Shown: in pieces, positions 7,836 to 16,986 of the stretch
Layout: each line of letters begins with the position of its first letter
Position numbering within the stretch: the stretch's first letter is position 1
Source: JBGSYN01 sp041750975
GTDB lineage: Bacteria; Pseudomonadota; Alphaproteobacteria; Geminicoccales; Geminicoccaceae
NCBI GenBank assembly: GCA_041750975.1
Contig: JBGSYN010000100.1
Location: 1 to 43,687 of the forward strand
Length of the DNA: 43,687 bases
Reading direction: 5' to 3'
Notes under the pieces: model-generated
Seen by the model: only the letters and a program-made list of their open reading frames with translations
What the model was told of the DNA's origin: nothing
Database searches by the model: none
Program-made: the position numbers and the translations under genes

Positions 7836-9962
7836 ATGGCGACCACCATGAACGCCGACGACACCGGCCTGCGCGGCAGCCGCTGGTACATGACCGCGAC
7901 GCGCTGGTCTCAGCTAACCCTGGTCGAAAACGATCCCGCCAGTTTCGATCTCGATTTCTGGCTCGGCTACTTCAAGAAGACCCAGTCGAATGCAGCCTGC
8001 ATCAGCGCCGGCGGCTACATCTGTTACTATCCGACCGAGGTGCCGCTGCATTGGCGCAGCCGCTGGCTTGGCGACGGCGACCCGTTCGGCGACCTCGTCG
8101 CCGGCTGTCGCAAGCTCGATATGCACGTCATGGCGCGGGTCGATCCGCACGCGGTCCATGAAGATGTGAAGCTTGCCCATCCCGAATGGATAGCCTGCGA
8201 TGCGAACGGTGCGCCGCGGCGCCATTGGTCCTATCCCGAAGTCTGGGTAACCTGCGCGCTCGGCGGCTATAACCACGACTTCATGCCGAAAGTCGTCCGC
8301 GAGATCGCCGCAACCTACGATATCGACGCTGTTTTCGCCAATCGCTGGGCCGGTCACGGCATTTGCTATTGCAAACACTGCAAGTCGACATTCAAACGCG
8401 AGAGCGGTTTCGACCTGCCGGTGAGTGAAGATCCCGAACACGAGGGCTGGATTGCTTATGTCGCCTGGCGCCGCGAGGTGCTGACGGGCGTGATCAGGCT
8501 TTGGCAGAAGACGATCGAGGAGGTGCGGCCACACTCCCGCTTCATTCCCAATATGGGCCACAACTCGATTGTCGATTTCGACCTTAACGTGGTCTCCGAG
8601 TTCGCCCCCATCCTCTTCGTCGATCATCAGGCCCGGCGTGGAATCCAGCCGCACTGGGCTGCCGGCCGCAATGCCAAGCGGATGCGCGGTGCCATGGGCG
8701 ACCGACCGATCGGCGGGCTCTCCAGCGTCGGCCTTGAGGAGGCGCACCGATGGAAGGACTCGGTCCAAAACCCGGCGGAGATGGAGCTTTGGGTCGCGGA
8801 CGGCATCGCCCATGGGCTTCGCCCCTGGTATACCAAGTTCAATGCCGGGATCCACGACAGCCGATGGCTCGATCCGGTGGCGCAGATGTTCGCCACACAC
8901 AGGAAACTGGAGCCGCATCTCGAAGGCACGGTGCCAAGTGCCGAGATTGCCCTGATCGATCCGCTGACAACGCTCGCGAACTATGAGCGCGAGCGGCGGG
9001 CCGCGGTCGAGGCCGGTGAGTTCGGCTTCTATCACGCGCTGGTCGAGGCCGGCATTCCCTTCGAGATGCTTTCCGACTACCGGCTCGAGCCGGACTGGCT
9101 GGATCGCTATCGCGTCATCGTCATGGCCAATGCCGCTTTTCTCTCGGATGCTCAATGCGCGGCACTCCGGGACTATGTCGAACGCGGCGGCAGCATCGTC
9201 GCGTCATTCGAAACCTCCCGCTTCGACGAGAAAGGTCGAAAGCGTGCTGAACTCGGCCTCGCCGATGTGTTCGGGGTGGCGCTTCACGGTGACAGCGTCG
9301 GACCCTTGAAGAACCTCTATTGGGAGTTCGATCGCAAGCAGCCAAGCTCGGCCTTTTTGCTTGAAGGCATGGAAGGTTCGGAGCGTATCATAGCTGGCAC
9401 CCGGTGGCTCAAGGTCGCAGCGAATGAGGGTGTTGTCGTCGAATCGCCCTTGAAGCTGATCCCGCCCTTCCCGGATCTGCCGATGGAAGAGGTCTATGAG
9501 CGCGAGCCTGCTGGCGAGCCTGCCTTCTTCCTGCGCGAAAGCGGGCGTGGCGGTCGGATCGTCTATACCCCGTGGAACATCGGCGAGGTCTTCTGGGACG
9601 TGCTCAATCGAGATCATGGCCGCCTGATCAGGCAGTCGATCCTCTGGGCGCTAGGTTGCGATCCGGACGTGCGGCTCGAGACATCCGGTATCAGCGACCT
9701 CGCGGTTCGCATGGCCGAAGATCGGATCTGCATCCATCTGGTCAATCTCAGCAATCCGATGATGCTCAAGGGCCCGATACGCCGGCATCTGCCCTCGCCA
9801 CCCCAAACCTTGCGGGTCAGGCTTCCGGCGACAACGAAAGTTCTCAAAGTGCAGTTGGTGCTTGCCGGCAAGACAATCGAAGCTCAGAGCGATGACGACA
9901 TGCTGATAATCGAAGTACCGCCATTCGAGGTCAGCGAAGTCGTGCGGATCGACCTTGATTAG
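7836..9962 (+). CDS. Glycosidase-like TIM-barrel protein with beta-galactosidase trimerization-type domain
   Basis: A 708-residue cytoplasmic protein without a signal peptide. Residues 1 to about 340 look like a TIM-barrel hydrolase: DPFGDLVAGCRKLDMHVMARVDPH, then VVREIAATYDIDAVFANRWAG, followed by a Cys-rich CYCKHC insertion. Residues about 360-560 resemble the GATase-like beta-galactosidase trimerization domain (DRYRVIVMANAAFLSDAQ, LRDYVERGGSIVAS). The C-terminal 100 residues are beta-rich. I cannot assign catalytic acids or a CAZy family. ATG 7836 is preceded by GGAAAAAG; a TTG lies directly before it. Placement inside the ABC operon suggests it acts on the imported compound after uptake (inference). 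Stop is TAG. Confidence 0.7.
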   Translation: MATTMNADDTGLRGSRWYMTATRWSQLTLVENDPASFDLDFWLGYFKKTQSNAACISAGGYICYYPTEVPLHWRSRWLGDGDPFGDLVAGCRKLDMHVMARVDPHAVHEDVKLAHPEWIACDANGAPRRHWSYPEVWVTCALGGYNHDFMPKVVREIAATYDIDAVFANRWAGHGICYCKHCKSTFKRESGFDLPVSEDPEHEGWIAYVAWRREVLTGVIRLWQKTIEEVRPHSRFIPNMGHNSIVDFDLNVVSEFAPILFVDHQARRGIQPHWAAGRNAKRMRGAMGDRPIGGLSSVGLEEAHRWKDSVQNPAEMELWVADGIAHGLRPWYTKFNAGIHDSRWLDPVAQMFATHRKLEPHLEGTVPSAEIALIDPLTTLANYERERRAAVEAGEFGFYHALVEAGIPFEMLSDYRLEPDWLDRYRVIVMANAAFLSDAQCAALRDYVERGGSIVASFETSRFDEKGRKRAELGLADVFGVALHGDSVGPLKNLYWEFDRKQPSSAFLLEGMEGSERIIAGTRWLKVAANEGVVVESPLKLIPPFPDLPMEEVYEREPAGEPAFFLRESGRGGRIVYTPWNIGEVFWDVLNRDHGRLIRQSILWALGCDPDVRLETSGISDLAVRMAEDRICIHLVNLSNPMMLKGPIRRHLPSPPQTLRVRLPATTKVLKVQLVLAGKTIEAQSDDDMLIIEVPPFEVSEVVRIDLD

Positions 9963-10012
9963 TTTCACGAGGCAGGTTCGACCACCCTGTTCACGGGAGC
10001 TTTGAGAGCCCG

Positions 10013-10999
10013 GTGCTCTTTTATATCGCCAAGCGCATCGTCTACATGATCCCGACAATGATCGGGATTTCGTTCATTGCGTTTGCGATTATCCAGCTGC
10101 CGCCCGGCGATTATCTGACGTCACTCATGGCGGCGATGACCCAGCAGGGCCAGACCATCGATTCTGCCACCGAGGCCGGTCTGCGCGCCCGGTACGGGCT
10201 CGATCAGCCATTTCTGGTGCAATATTGGAAATGGATCAGTGGAATCGTCTTCCGCGGCGATTTCGGCTGGTCGTTCGAATGGGGCCAACCGGTCAGCCGG
10301 CTACTCGGCCAAACCTTGCCGCTCACGCTGATCGTCTCCGCAGCGTCGCTCGCTTTCGTCTGGATCGTCGCCTTGCCCATCGGCATCTATTCGGCAGTGC
10401 GCCGCTATTCGCTGGGCGATCACGTCTTCACCCTTTTCGGGTTTCTGGGCCTCGCAATCCCGAACTTTCTCTTGGCCTTGACGCTGATGTACGTCGCTTA
10501 CGATTATTTCGGCCAGAATGTCGGTGGCCTCTTCTCGCCCGAATACGAGAATGCGGCCTGGAGCTGGGCCCGCTTCAAGGACTTCATGGCGCATTTATGG
10601 ATCCCGGTGATCGTCATCGGCACCAGCGGGACGGCTTCACTGATCCGCATCATGCGCGCCAACCTTTCCGATGAACTCAACCGGCCCTATGTCGTGACGG
10701 CCCGCGCCAAGGGTTTGAGCGAGTTTACGGTCATTATGCGCTATCCCGTGCGGATTGCACTGAACCCCTTTATCAGCACCATCGGCTGGGTGCTTCCGGC
10801 ACTCGTGTCAGGCGTCACGATCACGGCCATCGTTCTCAATCTGCCCACAGCCGGTCCGATCCTGATCCGCGCTCTCGTCGCACAGGACATGTACCTGGCG
10901 GGTTCGTTCATCCTGCTCTTGAGCATTCTCACCCTGATCGGCACGCTCCTTTCGGATATACTTCTGGCGATCCTCGATCCGCGGATCAGATTTCAGTGA
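10013..10999 (+). CDS. ABC transporter permease, DppB/OppB type
   Basis: A 328-residue inner-membrane permease of the binding-protein-dependent transport family. It starts with the typical MLFYIAKRIVYMIPTMIGISF helix and PPGDYLT segment of DppB-like proteins, then YGLDQPFLVQYWKW, and has the EAA loop NRPYVVTARAKGLSE at about residues 223-237, which contacts the ATPase. About six membrane segments. The start is GTG 10013 with CGGGAG upstream. It overlaps the next permease by four bases (GTGA), so the two are translationally coupled. Confidence 0.92.
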   Translation: MLFYIAKRIVYMIPTMIGISFIAFAIIQLPPGDYLTSLMAAMTQQGQTIDSATEAGLRARYGLDQPFLVQYWKWISGIVFRGDFGWSFEWGQPVSRLLGQTLPLTLIVSAASLAFVWIVALPIGIYSAVRRYSLGDHVFTLFGFLGLAIPNFLLALTLMYVAYDYFGQNVGGLFSPEYENAAWSWARFKDFMAHLWIPVIVIGTSGTASLIRIMRANLSDELNRPYVVTARAKGLSEFTVIMRYPVRIALNPFISTIGWVLPALVSGVTITAIVLNLPTAGPILIRALVAQDMYLAGSFILLLSILTLIGTLLSDILLAILDPRIRFQ

Positions 11000-12183
11000 C
11001 CGAGTTGCGTCATGGCGGCATCGAACAGGCCTTTGATGACGAATTCGAGCTCGACGCCGAGCCTGCTGTCGTCAAGAGCCTGGGTGGCCGCGCGGCGCAG
11101 GCCAGCCAATGGCAGCTCGTCTTCTGGAAGTTCCGGCGGCACCGTGTCGCCGTAGTGGCGAGCATCGTCGTCGCCTTGCTCTATTTTGTCGGGATTTTTG
11201 CGGAATTCATAGCACCCTACGGGCCGCAGAAGATCGAGACCCGCTACACCTATGCACCGCCTCAATCGCTCAATTTCTTCGTCGCCGAGCCCGATGGCAG
11301 CCGGCGATTCGAGCCCCACGTCAAGGGCTATACGATCGAAGTCGATCCAGTGATCCTGAAGCGGACCTTCGTCATCGATCCGGATAAGATCATTCCGGTC
11401 GGGCTCTTCGTAATCGGCGATCCTTACCGGCTGTTCGGCCTCATCCCCATGAACCGGCACCTGATCGGTCCCTCGAATCCAGCCGATCCGATGTTTCTCA
11501 TGGGCAGCGATCGAATCGGCCGCGATCTCTTCAGCCGCCTCATCTATGGTACGAGAATTTCGATGTCGATCGGCCTTGTCGGGGTCGTCATCTCGCTGTT
11601 CCTCGGCATTCTCTTGGGGGGGCTCTCCGGCTATTACGGGGGTGCGGTAGACACGATCGTGCAACGGCTCATCGAAATCCTGAGTTCGATTCCGACGATT
11701 CCTTTGTGGATGGGGCTGGCGGCAGCGATTCCGCTGACCTGGTCGCCCCTCACGGTTTATTTCACCATCACCCTCATCATCTCGCTGATCGGCTGGACGG
11801 CGCTCGGACGCGAAGTGCGTGGACGCTTCTATGCGTTGCGCTCGGAGGATTTCGTGACCGCGGCGCGGCTCGACGGATCGAGCGAGCTTCGGGTCGTGCT
11901 CAGGCATATGGTGCCGTCGATCACCAGTCACATCGTCGCCTCGATCACGCTTGCGATCCCCGCCATGATTCTGGCCGAGACCTCCCTTTCCTTTCTCGGC
12001 ATCGGCCTCAAGCCGCCGGTGGTGAGCTGGGGTGTTCTCTTGCAGGACGCGCAGAATATTCGAAGCGTCTCGACGGCCCCCTGGCTGCTGATCGCACCGG
12101 GCCTTGCCGTCGTCACCGCCGTGCTCGCTTTCAATTTCATGGGTGACGGCCTGCGCGACGCAGCGGACCCCTATAATGAGTGA
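10996..12183 (+). CDS. ABC transporter permease, DppC/OppC type with long periplasmic insert
   Basis: A 395-residue inner-membrane permease, longer than the roughly 300 residues of standard DppC because about 100 residues separate the first membrane helix (residues about 50-72) from the permease core. This insert (starting YAPPQSLNFF and ending near LFGLIPMNRH) is typical of an OppC subgroup that pairs with large family-5 binding proteins. The core carries FLMGSDRIGRDLFSRLIYGTR and the EAA loop DFVTAARLDGSSE, and ends FNFMGDGLRDAADP. GTG 10996 overlaps the previous stop; its own stop overlaps the ATPase start by eight bases. Confidence 0.92.
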   Translation: MTELRHGGIEQAFDDEFELDAEPAVVKSLGGRAAQASQWQLVFWKFRRHRVAVVASIVVALLYFVGIFAEFIAPYGPQKIETRYTYAPPQSLNFFVAEPDGSRRFEPHVKGYTIEVDPVILKRTFVIDPDKIIPVGLFVIGDPYRLFGLIPMNRHLIGPSNPADPMFLMGSDRIGRDLFSRLIYGTRISMSIGLVGVVISLFLGILLGGLSGYYGGAVDTIVQRLIEILSSIPTIPLWMGLAAAIPLTWSPLTVYFTITLIISLIGWTALGREVRGRFYALRSEDFVTAARLDGSSELRVVLRHMVPSITSHIVASITLAIPAMILAETSLSFLGIGLKPPVVSWGVLLQDAQNIRSVSTAPWLLIAPGLAVVTAVLAFNFMGDGLRDAADPYNE

Positions 12184-13891
12184 TGAAATCGTCCTGCGCG
12201 TCAGGGATCTGACGACCGTCTTCCACCTCAAGGACGGACCATTCAAAGCCGTCGACAGCGTCAGCTTCGAGCTTGCCCGCGGCAAGATGCATTGCTTGGT
12301 CGGGGAGAGCGGCTCCGGCAAGAGTGTGTGCGCCCGCTCGCTCATGCAACTTGTCGGACCGACCGGGCAGGTCGAAGGCGGCAGCATCGAGCTGGTTCAA
12401 GATGAGGCCGACGGCGGCTTGATCGATATCGCCAAGCTCACCCCCAACAGTCGCGCTGTCCGAGCCATACGTGGCCGCGATATCGCGATGGTCTTTCAAG
12501 AGCCGATGAGCTCGCTATCACCGGTTCATACCATCGGCCGGCAGATCACCGAGGTCTTGAGCCTGCACCTCAAGCTTGACCGGAAGGCGGCTCGACAACG
12601 CGCCGTCGAGCTATTGTCGCGTGTCGAGATCCCCGAACCGGAACGGGCCCTCGACCGCTATACCTTCGAATTCTCCGGTGGCATGAGGCAGCGGGCGATG
12701 ATCGCCATGGCGCTCGCCTGTCGACCCAAGGTGTTGATCGCCGACGAGCCGACCACGGCACTCGACGTTACCACGCAAGCAGAAATCCTCGATCTCATCA
12801 AAGAGCTGCAGGACGATTTCGGCATGGCGGTGTTGATGATCACTCATGATATGGGTGTCGTCGCTGAGATCGCCGACGAAGTCGCCGTGATGTTCCGGGG
12901 CCGCATCGTCGAGCGTGGCGACGTCCACGAAATCTTTGAGAGGCCGCAGCACGGCTATACCAAGCGTCTGCTCGGTGCGGTCTTGCGCCTGCAACAGCCG
13001 GCGGCCAACAGGCATCATCTCGGGAAGCTGCCGGAAACACCAATCCTCCAGGTTCGGGACCTCGCGAAAAACTATCAACTCACCGCGGCTCTGTTCGGAT
13101 GGCGAAGGCCCCAGATCGTTAAGGCCGTTGCCGGCGTCAGCTTCGATCTGAACGAAGGCGAAACCCTGGGGATCGTCGGCGAAAGCGGCTCCGGCAAGAC
13201 CACCGTCGGGCGCCTGCTGCTCGCCATAACCAAGGCCAGTTCCGGCACCGTCACCTACAGCGACGGGGCCGGCCAACGGATTGAGGTCACCCATCTTAAC
13301 AGGGCGGGCCTGCGGCGCTATCACCGCGAAGCACGGCTGGTGTTCCAGGATCCATTCTCCTCACTCAACCCACGCATGACCGTCAAACAGGTGATCGGCG
13401 ATTCGATGCTGGTCCATGGTATCGCCGAGGGTCGCGAGCTCGAGGATCGGGTGGCCGAGCTGTTGAAGATGGTCTATCTTCCGCCCGAAGCGATGGAACG
13501 CTATCCGCACGCATTCTCCGGCGGTCAGCGGCAGCGTATCGGCATCGCCCGAGCGCTCGCCCTCCAGCCGCGGCTGATCATTGCTGATGAGGTCACCTCG
13601 GGCCTCGATGTCTCGCTCAGAAGCCGCATCCTCGATCTACTCTTCGAACTCAAGGATCGGCTCGGCCTCAGCTTCGTCTTCATCAGTCATGACATCAGCG
13701 TGGTCCGCTATTTCTGTGACCGTGTTGCCGTCATGTATCGGGGCAAATTCGTCGAGATCGGACCCGCGGAACAGATCACCACGGCACCGAAGCACCCCTA
13801 TACCAAGGCACTCATTTCGGCCGTGCCGGTACCCGATCCCTCGGTCCGTCGTCTCGCATTCCGCCATCGCTATGAAGCGGTTGGCACTTGA
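12176..13891 (+). CDS. Fused double ABC ATPase, DppD-DppF type
   Basis: A 571-residue protein joining two complete oligopeptide-type ABC ATPase domains that normally are separate DppD and DppF. Walker A motifs GESGSGKS (43-50) and GESGSGKT (335-342); signature motifs FSGGMRQR and FSGGQRQR; Walker B/D-loop ADEPTTALD and ADEVTSGLD. The C-terminal oligopeptide extensions with HPYTK-type sequence (HGYTKRLLGAVL and HPYTKALISAVP) are present in both halves. ATG 12176 is chosen over an upstream in-frame ATG at 12104 because it directly precedes the conserved start and overlaps the permease stop. Last gene of the operon; it converges on the next gene with 26 bases between stops. Confidence 0.93.
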   Translation: MSDEIVLRVRDLTTVFHLKDGPFKAVDSVSFELARGKMHCLVGESGSGKSVCARSLMQLVGPTGQVEGGSIELVQDEADGGLIDIAKLTPNSRAVRAIRGRDIAMVFQEPMSSLSPVHTIGRQITEVLSLHLKLDRKAARQRAVELLSRVEIPEPERALDRYTFEFSGGMRQRAMIAMALACRPKVLIADEPTTALDVTTQAEILDLIKELQDDFGMAVLMITHDMGVVAEIADEVAVMFRGRIVERGDVHEIFERPQHGYTKRLLGAVLRLQQPAANRHHLGKLPETPILQVRDLAKNYQLTAALFGWRRPQIVKAVAGVSFDLNEGETLGIVGESGSGKTTVGRLLLAITKASSGTVTYSDGAGQRIEVTHLNRAGLRRYHREARLVFQDPFSSLNPRMTVKQVIGDSMLVHGIAEGRELEDRVAELLKMVYLPPEAMERYPHAFSGGQRQRIGIARALALQPRLIIADEVTSGLDVSLRSRILDLLFELKDRLGLSFVFISHDISVVRYFCDRVAVMYRGKFVEIGPAEQITTAPKHPYTKALISAVPVPDPSVRRLAFRHRYEAVGT

Positions 13892-13917
13892 AAATTGGCC
13901 ATCTCGGGTAAAGCGAC

Positions 13918-15381
13918 TTATGCGGCTGGAAAACTGGTCTGAACCCCGAGCACGAATGCCGTGGAGTCCATGGTATCTTCCGATGCCGTCGGGCTCTGTT
14001 CGAAATCCAGTTTCACTGTAGAAGCGGTAGCATCGATTTTGGTCGAAATCGTGTAGTCGCTATCTTCACCTCTGCTGCCCATAGGCCTGCCGAGAAACTT
14101 CAATCGCACTGATTGCGCCGACTCCATGTCCTGGGCGATAGCCTTGTAGTTCCCACTCTCGGCGGAGATCGACAGCGAAGGGTTCCTTGAAATCACCACG
14201 CCTGTAACCAATCCGAATGGTCCGGAAGGTGAAAAATCGATCTGCGGAACCGGCGAAAATTTAAAGCCCGATACGTCTTGACCAGCATTCTTGACTGCCT
14301 GTTCAATCGGATCCGTCCAGAACCAGTTTTTGAGCAATGGCATGGAAAAGGCGACCGGCCCGAAATAGACCGTCGCGGTCCCGTTGAATGCCACCTCCAC
14401 TTCGGTACTCTTGCTGCGGTCTACGATGGCGTCGTGAAACAAATTGCTGCTCCGATCAGTCGCTATAGTGAGAAAATCCGCTGCAGCAATGTCGATGGAT
14501 CGGCCGCCGTTGATTGCAACCGAATAATCAGCTGCAAATGACCTTCCAACGGACATCTTCAGCCTCGGCGCGGCGGCATCCGGCGTTGCGTTTAAATCCC
14601 GCAATATTTGTGGCAGTGGTGTGGCGACTGCATAGGCCGGAACGGTCCATCCATCGCTGATCGTTAGAGCACCGTTATCGAGACTTGGATTTTGTGCTGC
14701 GGCCAGCGCCCGCGACAGGTAGCCATTGTTCATTGTTGTCGCGTTTATTAAAGAAATACTGTTGTCAATGGCACTTAGGTAATTGGAGAGAGCGGGAAGC
14801 ACGGATCTGCCGCTGGACGGTATCTTGTTGAGACTTTGCTGCAGATCGAGGGAGTTCTGCAATCTCTCCAGGGTCGTTGGCGGCAAAGCCCAGCCATGGG
14901 TGATCTCTTGCAGGACGAGATCGATGGGCTGCTGAGTACCCGTTCCTTTCGGAATGCTGCCGAATGCATCACGCCAGGCGCTGAGCAACGCTCCCTGTTG
15001 GTTTATCGTATTTGCCGTATTTTGCGCCAGTTTTGCCTGATCGCTGGTCGATAGCGAATAGCTGACACTGCTCAAAGCTTGTATGTAGAGATTCGTGAAA
15101 ATCTGGCCGAGTTGTACCGGAGAGGTATTGGCTTTCAGATTGGACTCGATCCAGGCGTAAGTCTTGGCGTTGAATTCCAAATTTTGGGGGCTTTGCCAAT
15201 AGTACGGAAAATTGCCCTTGGCTCCCGTCGTAAAGGGTTTGAAATCCGGTGGCGTCGCCGACGCTCGCGGTGCAGTGGCAGGTCCAAAGGCCACATTCCG
15301 GCAGGTTATGAATGGCGCCGTCGAAGCGACACTATTGGCCTGAGCCGCCAATTCGTCGACGATGGCCTCGAGACCGATCAT
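13918..15381 (-). CDS. Unrecognised protein, paralogue A of a tandem pair
   Basis: I do not recognise this 487-residue protein. It is clearly paralogous to the protein encoded just upstream: over residues 53-118 I count 50 of 66 positions identical by hand alignment, including KGNFPYYW, FNAKTY and SYSLSTSDQA. Other shared blocks are NWFWT, DVSGFKF, PQIDFS and the very C-terminus LGVQxxFPAA. The first half looks helical and Gln/Asn/Ser-rich, the second half beta-strand rich. There is no signal peptide, membrane helix or known motif. It differs from its partner by an extra Pro/Ala-rich stretch at residues 20-50. ATG 15381 has GAGG seven bases upstream. Third in a minus-strand series. A secreted or pore-forming role is possible from the beta-rich half but unsupported. 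Confidence 0.75.
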   Translation of the reverse strand: MIGLEAIVDELAAQANSVASTAPFITCRNVAFGPATAPRASATPPDFKPFTTGAKGNFPYYWQSPQNLEFNAKTYAWIESNLKANTSPVQLGQIFTNLYIQALSSVSYSLSTSDQAKLAQNTANTINQQGALLSAWRDAFGSIPKGTGTQQPIDLVLQEITHGWALPPTTLERLQNSLDLQQSLNKIPSSGRSVLPALSNYLSAIDNSISLINATTMNNGYLSRALAAAQNPSLDNGALTISDGWTVPAYAVATPLPQILRDLNATPDAAAPRLKMSVGRSFAADYSVAINGGRSIDIAAADFLTIATDRSSNLFHDAIVDRSKSTEVEVAFNGTATVYFGPVAFSMPLLKNWFWTDPIEQAVKNAGQDVSGFKFSPVPQIDFSPSGPFGLVTGVVISRNPSLSISAESGNYKAIAQDMESAQSVRLKFLGRPMGSRGEDSDYTISTKIDATASTVKLDFEQSPTASEDTMDSTAFVLGVQTSFPAA

Positions 15382-15403
15382 GAAACCTCATTTTGGGCAG
15401 AAA

Positions 15404-15434
15404 GGTGGCCACGCGTTGGAATCACGTGGCCACC
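15404..15434 (-). terminator. Hairpin between the two paralogous genes (attenuator or partial terminator)
   Basis: Perfect 10-bp inverted repeat GGTGGCCACG (15404-15413) and CGTGGCCACC (15425-15434) with an 11-base loop, in the 106-base gap between paralogue B and paralogue A. Read on the minus strand the stem is followed by TTTCTG, only a short T-run, then after a few bases by the Shine-Dalgarno of paralogue A. Partial termination would lower paralogue A relative to B. Confidence 0.6.
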
Positions 15435-15487
15435 CCACTGGTTCATTCTCTTCAAGCTTGGCGATTACCGGCAAGCAGGAGCTCTGC

Positions 15488-16897
15488 TCAGGCTGCGGGG
15501 AACACCGGCTGAACGCCGAGGATCCAGCCAACCGAATCGACCGCGTTTCCGGCGACCAGTTCCTTCGGCGGATCCAGGGTAATCGTCACCGTCGAGCTTG
15601 AGGAATCGACTGTGACTTTGTTCGAATAGCTCGACTCTTTCATGTTGATGCCGAGAGGGATCCCGAGGAAGCTCACCCCGACCGACGCCGATTGCTGGAA
15701 GGTCTGCTGGATGCGCTGATAGTCCGAGCTCGTCACCTGTATGATCATGCTCGGGTAGTTGCTGATAGCCACACCTTGGAGATATCCGAAGGGTCCGGAC
15801 GCACTGAAGTCGATTTGCGGCTTCGGTGCGAACTTGAAGCCGGAAACGTCCTTATCCCCGTTCGCCATGGCATCGGTAATCGGCTGCGTCCAGAACCAAT
15901 TCTGCAAAGTTGCCATATCGAAACTGGACGGACCGAAATTGACCAGAGTTACGCCAGGGAAGTTCATCGTGACTTTCGTCTCGTTCGATGTCGTCGCGAC
16001 GTCGCTCTTAAAGTAACTGGCATTGCCGCCGACATTGAGCGTCAGGAAATCAAGCACCGGTATTCCAAAGCTGGTGCCGCCTGAAACACTCACCTGGAAA
16101 TCGTTCTCCGTCGAACGCGACACCGTCATCGAGAGGTTCGTCGCCTGCCCCTGGTTCTGCAGTCCGTTCAGGATATCCGAAAGCTGGTTGGCGACCTTGT
16201 AGGACGGCACATAGGCATTGGTATCCAACTGCAGGCCGCCATTGGTCTGAGCCGCCGTCTGCGCGGCTGCCAAAGCCTTGGCGAGGTAGGCATTGTTCAG
16301 CGTCGTATTGTTTTCGAGGGAAACGGCAGCACCAATGGCATTCAGCCAGTTGGCGAACACCGGAACCACCGTGGCGCCGCTGGCGGGGACGTTGTTCAGC
16401 AGGGCATTCAGATTGATGGACTGCTGGATCTTCGGCAGGGTCGTTGGTGGGTCCGCCCATTCGGTGGCGATCGTGCCGGTGATCAGATCGATCGGTTGCT
16501 TTCCGGCAGCACTCGGCAGACTGCCAAAAGCACCCTGCCAGGCATTCAGAAGTGCTGCCTGCTGATTGGTGGCATTGGCCTTGGCGGCATTGAGCTGTGC
16601 CTGGTCGCTGGTCGATAGCGAGTAGCTGATTTTCGTGAGGGCGTCGATGTAGAGGTTCGTAAAGGATTGATCGAGCTGGAACGGCGAGGTTCCCGCTTTC
16701 AGATTCGAGCTGATCCAATCGTAGGTTTTTGCATTGAAGAGTAGATTCCGTGGGTCCTGCCAATAATAGGGAAGGTTGCCTTTGCTTCCGATATTGAAAG
16801 CCTGAAGCTGCGAGCTGCCAAGTGCCGCAGAGAGTATCGAGTTCGCCTGATCCTTCAATGTATTGATAATAACGTCAGCTGCTGTTGTATGCTGCAT
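15488..16897 (-). CDS. Unrecognised protein, paralogue B of a tandem pair
   Basis: A 469-residue protein of unknown family, paralogous to the downstream gene along its whole length. The matching block here is residues 37-102 (GSKGNLPYYW, FNAKTYDWI, SYSLSTSDQA), with later blocks NWFWT, DVSGFKFAP, PQIDFSASGPFG and a shared C-terminal LGVQPVFPAA. The N-terminal half is Ala/Asn/Gln-rich and looks helical; from about residue 245 it is rich in alternating strands with many Ser/Thr. No signal peptide, membrane helix, nucleotide-binding or metal-binding motif is visible. The frame is open to 16969, but ATG 16897 is preferred because it aligns with the paralogue's start and has AAAGG about nine bases upstream. 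It starts 89 bases after the small 90-residue gene. Confidence 0.78.
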   Translation of the reverse strand: MQHTTAADVIINTLKDQANSILSAALGSSQLQAFNIGSKGNLPYYWQDPRNLLFNAKTYDWISSNLKAGTSPFQLDQSFTNLYIDALTKISYSLSTSDQAQLNAAKANATNQQAALLNAWQGAFGSLPSAAGKQPIDLITGTIATEWADPPTTLPKIQQSINLNALLNNVPASGATVVPVFANWLNAIGAAVSLENNTTLNNAYLAKALAAAQTAAQTNGGLQLDTNAYVPSYKVANQLSDILNGLQNQGQATNLSMTVSRSTENDFQVSVSGGTSFGIPVLDFLTLNVGGNASYFKSDVATTSNETKVTMNFPGVTLVNFGPSSFDMATLQNWFWTQPITDAMANGDKDVSGFKFAPKPQIDFSASGPFGYLQGVAISNYPSMIIQVTSSDYQRIQQTFQQSASVGVSFLGIPLGINMKESSYSNKVTVDSSSSTVTITLDPPKELVAGNAVDSVGWILGVQPVFPAA

Positions 16898-16986
16898 TAG
16901 GACTACCTTTGGTCTGAACTTTTGGGTTGAAGATGCTTGCGAGGAAAGTTCATCGTTGGTGGCTGACATCCATCGGGACGACGTGG

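Noticed and set aside
10993..12387. 464-codon reading frame on the minus strand
   Set aside because: It lies wholly opposite the permease and ATPase genes and has Arg/His-rich low-complexity composition typical of antisense frames in G+C-rich DNA.
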